DNA from: Actinomycetes bacterium
GTDB taxonomy: Bacteria; Actinomycetota; Thermoleophilia; Solirubrobacterales; 70-9
Direction: 5' to 3'
NCBI GenBank assembly: GCA_023434465.1
Contig: JAEYSQ010000078.1
Span: 1 to 46,759 of the forward strand
Length of the DNA stretch: 46,759 nucleotides
Shown one piece after another: positions 33,459-39,278 of the stretch (the first letter of the stretch is position 1; each line of letters begins with the position of its first letter). The position numbers and the translations under genes are program-made. The notes below the pieces were generated by a model. That model had not been told where the DNA came from and did no database searches. It saw nothing but the letters and a program-made list of their open reading frames with translations.

Positions 33459-34303
33459 CCCCGGTTACCTCCGGTCAGGATCTGGAGGATGTCCAGGTTG
33501 CGCAGGTCGGCGAACGGTTTGAGCTCGACCGACTGGATCGCTTCCCGCTCGTCGATCGGAGCCCGGGTGATCTCGCCGATCGGCAGACCCCGGGGATAGA
33601 GCGACGAAAGCCCTTCGCCCCGCCATCCCGAAGTGACCACGCTCATGCCCGTCGTCACATTCCTGGTTTCGTCGAGGAACTCGAGGACGAGAGTGCCGGG
33701 ATCGCCGACTTTGGCCCGGACCACGCCCTGGGCGCCTCCCGGCAGGATCATCGCGCTGACCGCGCTGGAACTGTCGGAAATCAGGCTCACCACCGACCCG
33801 GACCGGCTGACCGAACTGATCCGCCCGACCAGACCGTCGCCGCTGATCACCGGGTCGTTCTCGGTAACTCCGTCGGCGGAACCGGCGTTTACCCTGACCG
33901 TGGTGAACCACACGGTCGGCGAGCGGCCGGTCACGTTGACGGTTACCGGGTCGTAGGCGTCGGGGATCTTCCCCTGCTCCTTCAGGTTCACAAGCTTGCG
34001 GAGCTGCTCGTTGTCCTCGAGGGCGACCTGACCGGCGATCGCCTGGCCACGGGCTTCCTCGAGTTCGCGCTGCAGCCGTTCTCTCTCGCCTCGGGCTTCC
34101 ATCGTTTCGTCGAACCAGTTGACCAGGTCGCGGGCCGGTTTCAGGATCCGGGAAGCTCCGTTGCTGATCGGGTCGAGCAGCGTGCCGACCGCACCGCCAG
34201 CCCCACCGGAGCCGCTGCCGAAGGTGAAAGTGAGCAGCACGAAGCCCAGCACGATCAGGCCGATCAGAACGGCTCGACGACGTCGGACTTGCTTGCGGTA
34301 CAT
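33455..34303 (-). CDS. mreC: Rod shape-determining protein MreC
   Basis: Periplasmic-side elongasome scaffold that activates PBP2/RodA. 282 residues: N-terminal TM helix (about 11-28), a coiled coil (about 60-105, RERLQRELEEARGQAI, LEDNEQLRKLVNLKEQ) and two beta domains (AGSADGVTENDPVISGDGLVGRIS, GTLVLEFLDETRNVTTGMSVVTSG). First gene of the mreC-mreD-mrdA-rodA operon. No mreB lies upstream; the preceding gene is maf. The ATG has neither Shine-Dalgarno nor a close -10; TAGGCT at 34442-34447 would give a leader of roughly 130 nt. Confidence 0.95.
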   Translation of the reverse strand: MYRKQVRRRRAVLIGLIVLGFVLLTFTFGSGSGGAGGAVGTLLDPISNGASRILKPARDLVNWFDETMEARGERERLQRELEEARGQAIAGQVALEDNEQLRKLVNLKEQGKIPDAYDPVTVNVTGRSPTVWFTTVRVNAGSADGVTENDPVISGDGLVGRISSVSRSGSVVSLISDSSSAVSAMILPGGAQGVVRAKVGDPGTLVLEFLDETRNVTTGMSVVTSGWRGEGLSSLYPRGLPIGEITRAPIDEREAIQSVELKPFADLRNLDILQILTGGNRG

Positions 34304-34441
34304 GGTGGGTTCGGGTCGGTTCGGAGGAAAGGCGCGGCGCGGTTTCCGGAGCGGAATCGCCCCGGACAGGCGACTTTCTCACCTCGGCGGGAAAGCCGTA
34401 CATCCGGACAGGTAGCTGCGGGAAGGATTGCAGCGGCATGG

Positions 34442-34447
34442 AGCCTA
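34442..34447 (-). promoter_or_regulatory. Candidate -10 box for the mreCD-mrdA-rodA operon
   Basis: TAGGCT on the minus strand (the same hexamer as at proB) lies in the 163-base maf-mreC interval. Transcription from it would leave a leader of about 130 nt. Within the leader CCTGTCCGG occurs twice. No known riboswitch pattern is recognised. Confidence 0.3.
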
Positions 34448-34466
34448 CCGCGACCGGTTCAGCGGT

Positions 34467-35033
34467 TCATAAATCCAGTTCTGGAGCCAGATCCAGCAAC
34501 AATCCGACCGGTAGTCCGATCACGTTGGAGATCTCGCCTTCAACGCCGGCCACCAGGGCCGACCCGCGCCCCTGGATCGCGTACCCGCCGGCCCTCCCCC
34601 GCCACTCGCCACTGGCCAGGTAGCGCTCCAGCTCGCCGTCCCCGAGTTCGCGGAAGCGTACGACCGATTCAGCGAGGCCGGATCGAACCTGTTCCGGCGC
34701 CGGACCGAGCAGCGCCAAGCCGCTGAGAACCCGATGGTCCCGGCCGGAAAGGCGATACAGGTACTCGCGCGCCGTCCGCTCGTCTTCGGGCTTGCCGATG
34801 ATCTTCCCTTCGAGCACCACATCCGTGTCGCAGCCGATGACCAGACAGCCCGGCGCGGATTCGGCGACCGCACGGGCCTTGAGGAGGGCGTTGGCCAGCA
34901 CCGCCTCGGCCGGATCGCCATCGACGATCTCCTCGACCCCGGAGATCCGGACCTCGAACTCGATCCCGATCCGCGCCAGGATTTCCCTCCGCTGCGGCGA
35001 GCCGGAGGCCAGGATGACTTCGGGCGAACTCAC
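34467..35033 (-). CDS. maf: Maf-family nucleoside triphosphate pyrophosphatase
   Basis: House-cleaning pyrophosphatase acting on dTTP/UTP or modified nucleotides. 188 residues: N-terminal EVILASGSPQRREILARIG (substrate-binding S-x-S/P-R-R motif), LVIGCDTDVVLEGKIIGKPED (catalytic Asp region), RDHRVLSGLALL, and GRAGGYAIQGRGSALVAGVEGEISNVIGLP. Start GTG overlaps the TetR stop (GTGA), coupling it to the regulator. Maf upstream of mreC is a common order in many phyla. Confidence 0.95.
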   Translation of the reverse strand: MSSPEVILASGSPQRREILARIGIEFEVRISGVEEIVDGDPAEAVLANALLKARAVAESAPGCLVIGCDTDVVLEGKIIGKPEDERTAREYLYRLSGRDHRVLSGLALLGPAPEQVRSGLAESVVRFRELGDGELERYLASGEWRGRAGGYAIQGRGSALVAGVEGEISNVIGLPVGLLLDLAPELDL

Positions 35034-35596
35034 CTGGCTGAATCCGTGGCCCGGACCAATGTCGCCATCGCCCGGACCGCCCGGTCGATTTCAGGCTCGG
35101 AGCGAACCGCGATGTTGACCCACTCGTAGGCCATGCCGATCTGGATGAGAACGTCAGCGAGCTCGGCCGCCTCTTCGCCGGCCCATTCGGGGCGGGTCCG
35201 CTCGATCTCGGCCTGCAGGGCCGCCGTGATCGCGGAGGAGACTTCCGAACCGGGTGCGAGCATCACCCGCAGGCCGAGTTCCGGTTCGGTCTGGATCAAG
35301 TGACGCAGCGGTGAGAATCCGGCGGTGGTGACCATGAAGCGGCGCATCCCGTCGATGACCCGTTCCATCCCTTCCCCTTCGGCCTCGTCGATCGCGGCCC
35401 GGATCACTTCGACCACCATCCCCGAGAGCATCTCGGAGATCAGTTTGTCGCGGTCTCCAACCCAGCGATAGAGCGTGGTTCGGCCAATTCCGAGTTCGGA
35501 CGCCAGCGACTGCATGTCGATCCTCTCGCCGGCCAGGTAGTGGCGGCGAGCGAGCAGGATTGCGTCTTCTCGACCGACCTTTTCGGAAACACCCAC
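35030..35596 (-). CDS. TetR-family transcriptional regulator
   Basis: A 188-residue one-component regulator. N-terminal helix-turn-helix about residues 25-48 (IDMQSLASELGIGRTTLYRWVGDRDKL); the C-terminal ligand/dimer domain resembles the QsdR-type actinobacterial TetR subgroup (FSPLRHLIQTEPELGLRVML, AYEWVNIAVRSEPEID). Start GTG with TAGGAT six bases before it. The intergenic 16-bp palindrome between it and the divergent PrmC-like gene is a natural autoregulatory operator. Translationally coupled to maf. The effector is unknown. Confidence 0.9.
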   Translation of the reverse strand: MGVSEKVGREDAILLARRHYLAGERIDMQSLASELGIGRTTLYRWVGDRDKLISEMLSGMVVEVIRAAIDEAEGEGMERVIDGMRRFMVTTAGFSPLRHLIQTEPELGLRVMLAPGSEVSSAITAALQAEIERTRPEWAGEEAAELADVLIQIGMAYEWVNIAVRSEPEIDRAVRAMATLVRATDSAR

Positions 35597-35599
35597 GCT

Positions 35600-35615
35600 C
35601 CAATCCTAGACTTGG
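35600..35615. promoter_or_regulatory. Palindromic operator candidate overlapping divergent -10 boxes
   Basis: CCAATCCTAGACTTGG has the form CCAA-NN-CTAG-NN-TTGG, a 16-bp palindrome with 12 matching positions. The minus-strand -10 of the TetR gene (TAGGAT, 35608-35603) and the plus-strand -10 of the PrmC-like gene (TAGACT, 35607-35612) both lie inside it, so one bound TetR dimer could shut both promoters. Confidence 0.55.
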
Positions 35616-35621
35616 GTGCCG

Positions 35622-36380
35622 GTGGACGAACTGATCGAACAACTTCGGGCGGCGGGATCCGTGTTCGCAGAGGACGAAGCCCGGGTGCTGAGCGAATCTG
35701 CGGCTTCGCCCGCCGAGCTGGACTCGATGGTGAACCGCCGGGTCGGGGGTGAGCCGATCCAGCAGATCGTCGGCTGGGCCGAGTTCTGCGGACTGAGGAT
35801 CCAGCTGGAACCGGGCGTCTTCGTACCCCGGCCCCGTTCCGAGTTTCTGGTCCGGAAGGCGATCCGGCTTGGCCGGTCCGGTTGCACGGTGCTTGACGTC
35901 TGTTGCGGAACCGGGGCCCTCGGCGTGGCGACGGCGGCCGGTCTCGGCCGGGTTGACCTTCATGCCACCGACGTCGATCGGGCCGCGGTCCGCTGCGCCG
36001 CGATCAACGTGAGCGAGGCGGGTGGCCGGGTCTACCAGGGCGATCTGTTCCACCCCCTGCCTCGCTCGCTCAAGGGTCGAGCCGACCTGCTGCTCGTCAA
36101 TGCCCCGTACGTGCCTACCGGGGAGATGCCACTGATGCCCCGTGAAGCGAGGCTCTACGAGGAGACGATCACCCTCGACGGCGGTGAGGACGGGCTCGAC
36201 GTCCAGCGACGCGCGATCCTCGAGGCTCCGGCCTGGCTCGCCCCGGAAGGGCACCTGCTGGTCGAGACCAGCGACCTCCAGGCCGAATCGACGATGAGAC
36301 TGATGAAAGACACCGGACTCGCACCTACCCTCGCCACCTCAGCCGAATGGGGCGCCACCGTAATCATCGGTCGCAAGTAA
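35622..36380 (+). CDS. PrmC-related putative N5-glutamine methyltransferase
   Basis: SAM-dependent class I methyltransferase of the PrmC/HemK-related actinobacterial family (TIGR03704 type). 252 residues from GTG 35622; GTG 35616 is also possible, but TAGACT ends nine bases before 35622. The N-terminal helical part contains RRVGGEPIQQIVGWAEFCGL and FVPRPRSEFLV. SAM motif I is VLDVCCGTGALGVA, motif II HATDVDRAAVRCA. The catalytic NPPY of true PrmC is replaced by NAPYVPTGEM, characteristic of this relative. Release-factor Gln methylation is therefore uncertain. Divergent from the TetR gene with 25 bases between; its 3' end faces ndk across a strong hairpin. Confidence 0.85.
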   Translation: MDELIEQLRAAGSVFAEDEARVLSESAASPAELDSMVNRRVGGEPIQQIVGWAEFCGLRIQLEPGVFVPRPRSEFLVRKAIRLGRSGCTVLDVCCGTGALGVATAAGLGRVDLHATDVDRAAVRCAAINVSEAGGRVYQGDLFHPLPRSLKGRADLLLVNAPYVPTGEMPLMPREARLYEETITLDGGEDGLDVQRRAILEAPAWLAPEGHLLVETSDLQAESTMRLMKDTGLAPTLATSAEWGATVIIGRK

Positions 36381-36399
36381 ACGAGATGCCCTGGGACAC

Positions 36400-36470
36400 C
36401 CGTCGCAGCTCCGATCCCGGGCGACGGTGACGCAGGTCTTGACCGGATGCGGTGCAAGACCTGCGTCACC
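36400..36470. terminator. Long-stem hairpin (20 bp with one bulge) between convergent genes, with an overlapping smaller hairpin
   Basis: GGTGACGCAGGTCTTG (36426-36441) pairs perfectly with 36455-36470. Four more inner pairs (ACCG/CGGT) close a GATG loop, with one bulged G at 36454. An alternative 7-bp stem CCGTCGC (36400-36406)/GCGACGG (36421-36427) overlaps it by two bases. It lies between the PrmC-like gene and ndk, so a bidirectional terminator is the simplest reading, but no U-tract is present. The remaining bases of the 129-base gap show nothing else. Confidence 0.6.
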
Positions 36471-36509
36471 GGCCCTCAACCGGTGAAATCCGAGGTGAAG
36501 CGAGGTTGG

Positions 36510-36917
36510 CTAGATGCCTTCCGGGAACCAGATCGCGATCTCACGAGCGGCCGACTCGTCGGAGTCGGAGCCGTGGACCATGTTGAAGGTCACTTCGAGC
36601 GCGAAGTCACCCCGGATCGACCCGGGAGCGGCCTCGACAGGATTGGTGGCGCCGATCAGCTGACGGGCAGCGACCACGGCCTCCGGGCCTTCGAGAACGG
36701 CGGCCACGAGAGGTCCGCCGGTGATGAAGTCGACCAGCTCGCCGAAGAAGGGCTTCTCCTTGTGCTCGGCGTAATGCTCGTTGGCGATCTGCTCGGTGGC
36801 GGTCAGCTTCTTGAGAGCCGCGATGCGAAGGCCCTTGCGTTCGAAACGGGCGAGGACCTCGCCGGTGAGGGCGCGTTCAAAGGCGTCGGGCTTGACCAGG
36901 ATGAGGGTCTGGGACAT
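36510..36917 (-). CDS. ndk: Nucleoside diphosphate kinase
   Basis: Transfers gamma-phosphates between nucleoside di- and triphosphates via a phosphohistidine. 135 residues: MSQTLILVKPDAFERALTGEVL, FFGELVDFITGGPLVAAVLEG, TNPVEAAPGSIRGDF, active-site H115 in NMVHGSDSDESA. A CGGAG at about nine bases from the ATG is a weak Shine-Dalgarno. A 12-bp palindrome (ACCCGGCCGGGT) lies in the 64-base gap after the zinc-ribbon gene and may end that transcript. Standard length; no oddities. Confidence 0.98.
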   Translation of the reverse strand: MSQTLILVKPDAFERALTGEVLARFERKGLRIAALKKLTATEQIANEHYAEHKEKPFFGELVDFITGGPLVAAVLEGPEAVVAARQLIGATNPVEAAPGSIRGDFALEVTFNMVHGSDSDESAAREIAIWFPEGI

Positions 36918-36981
36918 GTGGTGATACTCCGTGTGGTTGGGGTTGGTTCAGGCCAGGGTCAGCGAACGGACCCGGCCGGGT

Positions 36982-37794
36982 TCAGTTGTCGCCGCGGTTG
37001 ATCGGCTCGGAAGGTTCTTCGCCTTCGACCGTGACCTTGCGCCGGGCCGAACGCGGAGCGCGCGGCTTATCGGCGGAATCGTCACTGGACGAGCGCGAAA
37101 CGCGGCGGGTCGGTTCTTCGGCACGGCTTCCCTTGGAGGCGGCTTCGGCGCGGCTTCCCTTCGAGGCGGTGCGGCCCTGCTTGGAAGATGAACTGCTTTC
37201 CGTGGCCGAGGCCTCGGCCGGAGTCTTGCTCGAACGGCGCCGCCGATCGTCCTTATTTTCCGTCCGCTCGGAGCGTCCGGAGCGCGAGGATTCGCCCTTT
37301 ACGCGTCTGGAGCCGCCTTTCGAGCTGCCGCTCCGGGATGAACGCTTCGGCGCGATCAGGGTCGCCTCGCAGTAAGGGCAGACCTTCCAGTTCAGGCCGA
37401 CCGGCTTCGAACAGGTCGGGCAGGGCTCCTTGAGCCGGGTTCGGCAGGCCGGGCAGCGAATGAAGTCGCTCTCGACCGGCGAGCTGCATTTATGGCAGGA
37501 GTTGTGCTTGAGATGCCGCAGGCGCACCTCGGATTCCTGGATCTCGGTCTCGCGCTCACGGATGTCATCGAGGAACTCCGGCGGACGGAGGATCGTGTAG
37601 ACCAGGGTGCCGACGAAAGGGAAGAACGATGCGGCAGTGGCGCAGCCGACCAGGAAGGGGTCGGCGATGCGGCGGCGGGCGTCGGTGAAGGTGAACACGA
37701 TCATGGCGATCCAGATCGCGACCAGCATCAGGATGACCAGGGTGACGGCCAGGTTCAGGGCGGTATTTTCGATTCCGAAGATGGCGAGAGGCAT
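36982..37794 (-). CDS. Membrane protein with double zinc ribbon and charged tail
   Basis: 270 residues: two N-terminal TM helices (about 13-36 and 47-70, with FTFTDARRRIADPF between), a short coiled segment (RERETEIQESEVRLRHLK), then two zinc ribbons of the DZANK type with cysteines C100/C103/C114/C117 and C125/C128/C139/C142, and a ~120-residue Ser/Arg/Lys/Glu-rich disordered tail containing two SKGSRAE repeats. The ribbons would face the cytoplasm next to the membrane. Proteins of this kind are common in actinobacteria and uncharacterised. It starts six bases after the small membrane ORF, so the two are probably co-transcribed. Confidence 0.8.
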   Translation of the reverse strand: MPLAIFGIENTALNLAVTLVILMLVAIWIAMIVFTFTDARRRIADPFLVGCATAASFFPFVGTLVYTILRPPEFLDDIRERETEIQESEVRLRHLKHNSCHKCSSPVESDFIRCPACRTRLKEPCPTCSKPVGLNWKVCPYCEATLIAPKRSSRSGSSKGGSRRVKGESSRSGRSERTENKDDRRRRSSKTPAEASATESSSSSKQGRTASKGSRAEAASKGSRAEEPTRRVSRSSSDDSADKPRAPRSARRKVTVEGEEPSEPINRGDN

Positions 37795-37800
37795 GGCGTG

Positions 37801-37920
37801 CTAGAGGAACATCCTTCCGAATAGGTACCCGATGCCGAAGAAGACGAGGATCACGATCGCCACGACCGCAGCGACCAGCGCCATCATCGACAGCAATTGG
37901 GAGCCAGTCTGACGATTCAC
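37801..37920 (-). CDS. 39-residue single-TM membrane peptide
   Basis: GTG at 37920 opens a 39-codon frame ending in TAG at 37803-37801. The peptide is polar at the start (NRQTGSQLLS), then one long hydrophobic helix (MALVAAVVAIVILVFFGIGY), ending LFGRMFL. An in-frame TAG two codons upstream of the GTG limits the start to this codon or the internal Met12. The gap to the zinc-ribbon gene is six bases on the same strand, which supports an operon and reality. No Shine-Dalgarno. It could be a small partner or anchor for the zinc-ribbon membrane protein; no family recognised. Confidence 0.6.
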   Translation of the reverse strand: MNRQTGSQLLSMMALVAAVVAIVILVFFGIGYLFGRMFL

Positions 37921-37976
37921 CGGCTAATCGTGACATAACCAGCGGAAACCACACCCGCCGGTGCCGGAAATGGGAA

Positions 37977-38006
37977 CCCCTTCCCGGTCTTCGGCCGGAA
38001 CCGGGG
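37977..38006 (-). terminator. Imperfect hairpin downstream of folC
   Basis: CCCC/GGGG and TTCCGG-type arms form a bulged stem around a 7-nt loop just past the folC stop. On the folC strand a T6 run lies before, not after, the hairpin, so it is not a textbook terminator. Confidence 0.3.
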
Positions 38007-38014
38007 TGAAAAAA

Positions 38015-39268
38015 TCAGCTGTCCGGCTCGCCGTTCCGGGCCGGAGCAAAGAGGAAGTGGGACCCGGTGATGACCACCGCCGCCCCGCTTTCGGTGGCGA
38101 TTTCACGCGCCTTTTCCACCGCCGCAGCCGGGGAGCTTTCGGTGGTGGATTCCAGCTTCAGTCCGCTGGCGATCCGGTTCAGTTCTTCCGGGTCCCAGGC
38201 CCGGGCTCCGGGCCTCCCCCATGCCGCCAGAGCTTCCTCGGGCAGGCCGGTGAAGATGATCCGCTCAAGCGAACCGGCCAACTCCGCCAGCATGCCGGGC
38301 GCGTCCTTGTCCGCGAGTACGCCGATCACCGCGATCACCGGTCGGGAACCGGTCACTTCGGGTAGGGAAGCGGCCAGCGCCCGGGCTCCGGCCGGGTTGT
38401 GAGCCACATCAGCCAGCACCAGCGGGTTCTCGCCAAGTTTCTCGAGCCGCCCGGGGATGACCAGCGAGTTGACCGCCTGCTCGGCCTTGAGGCGCGAGAC
38501 CTCGCCCAGATAACAGGCGGCCGCGGCCTCGGCCACCGCAAAGTTGGTCTTCTGGAATCCGCCGAGTCCCCGGGTCACGCTCCCGTCGCCTGGCGCTCCG
38601 ACTTCCCGCAGTTCGCAGTTGCGTTCGCGAGCGGTTCTCCGGGCCAGCTCCCGCACCTCGTCCGCAACCGGACCGAGAACCAGAACGCTTCCCGGCCGCA
38701 GCACGGCGAGCTTCTCGCCGGCGATCTCGAGTTCTGTCGCACCCAGGTACTCGGTGTGGTCGAGTCCGATCGAGGTCAGCACCGTAGCCAGCGAATTGAT
38801 CGAATTGGTCGCGTCGAGCCGGCCCCCGAGCCCGGCTTCGATCGCCGCGACCTGGACCCCCGCTTCAGCCAGAGTGAGGAAAGCTGCCGCGGTGGCAAGT
38901 TCGAACTGGGTCACTTCTTCCCCGTCGAGACGTGCGTTGACCGCAGCCGCAGCTTCGGCACTCCGGCGCACCGAGGCCGCGAAGAGATCCGGCGCCTCCC
39001 GGCCCGAGACGACGACCCGTTCCGACCAACGCGCCAGGTGCGGTGAAAGTGACGCACCAGCCCTGTATCCGTGCGCTTCACAGATCGCGCTGATCATTCT
39101 CGAGACCGACGATTTTCCGTTGGTCCCGACTACGTGGATTGTCGCGAAGCTGTCCTGGGGCCGCCCCAGTTCTTCGCTGAGCAGCTCCATCCGTTCCAGC
39201 CCCAGCTTCCAACCGATCGGCTCGAGGGAGTTGAGGAAAGCCTCGGAGTTGAAGTCGGGTCCGGACAT
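38015..39268 (-). CDS. folC: Folylpolyglutamate synthase / dihydrofolate synthase
   Basis: Mur-ligase-type enzyme adding glutamate to dihydropteroate and folates. 417 residues from the ATG at 39268; the 29-codon extension upstream overlaps valS and is not family-like. Motifs: P-loop IHVVGTNGKSSVSRM, YRAGASLSPHLARWSERV, the EAGLGGRLDATNSI loop, TSIGLDHTEYLG, LADVAHNPAGARALA. It starts ten bases after the valS stop; the valS-folC order is widespread, so they probably share a transcript. Confidence 0.96.
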   Translation of the reverse strand: MSGPDFNSEAFLNSLEPIGWKLGLERMELLSEELGRPQDSFATIHVVGTNGKSSVSRMISAICEAHGYRAGASLSPHLARWSERVVVSGREAPDLFAASVRRSAEAAAAVNARLDGEEVTQFELATAAAFLTLAEAGVQVAAIEAGLGGRLDATNSINSLATVLTSIGLDHTEYLGATELEIAGEKLAVLRPGSVLVLGPVADEVRELARRTARERNCELREVGAPGDGSVTRGLGGFQKTNFAVAEAAAACYLGEVSRLKAEQAVNSLVIPGRLEKLGENPLVLADVAHNPAGARALAASLPEVTGSRPVIAVIGVLADKDAPGMLAELAGSLERIIFTGLPEEALAAWGRPGARAWDPEELNRIASGLKLESTTESSPAAAVEKAREIATESGAAVVITGSHFLFAPARNGEPDS

Positions 39269-39278
39269 CGGACCGGGC

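Noticed and set aside
38007..38014. T6 run right after the folC stop as part of an intrinsic terminator
   Set aside because: The run precedes the hairpin on the folC strand, the wrong order for Rho-independent termination.
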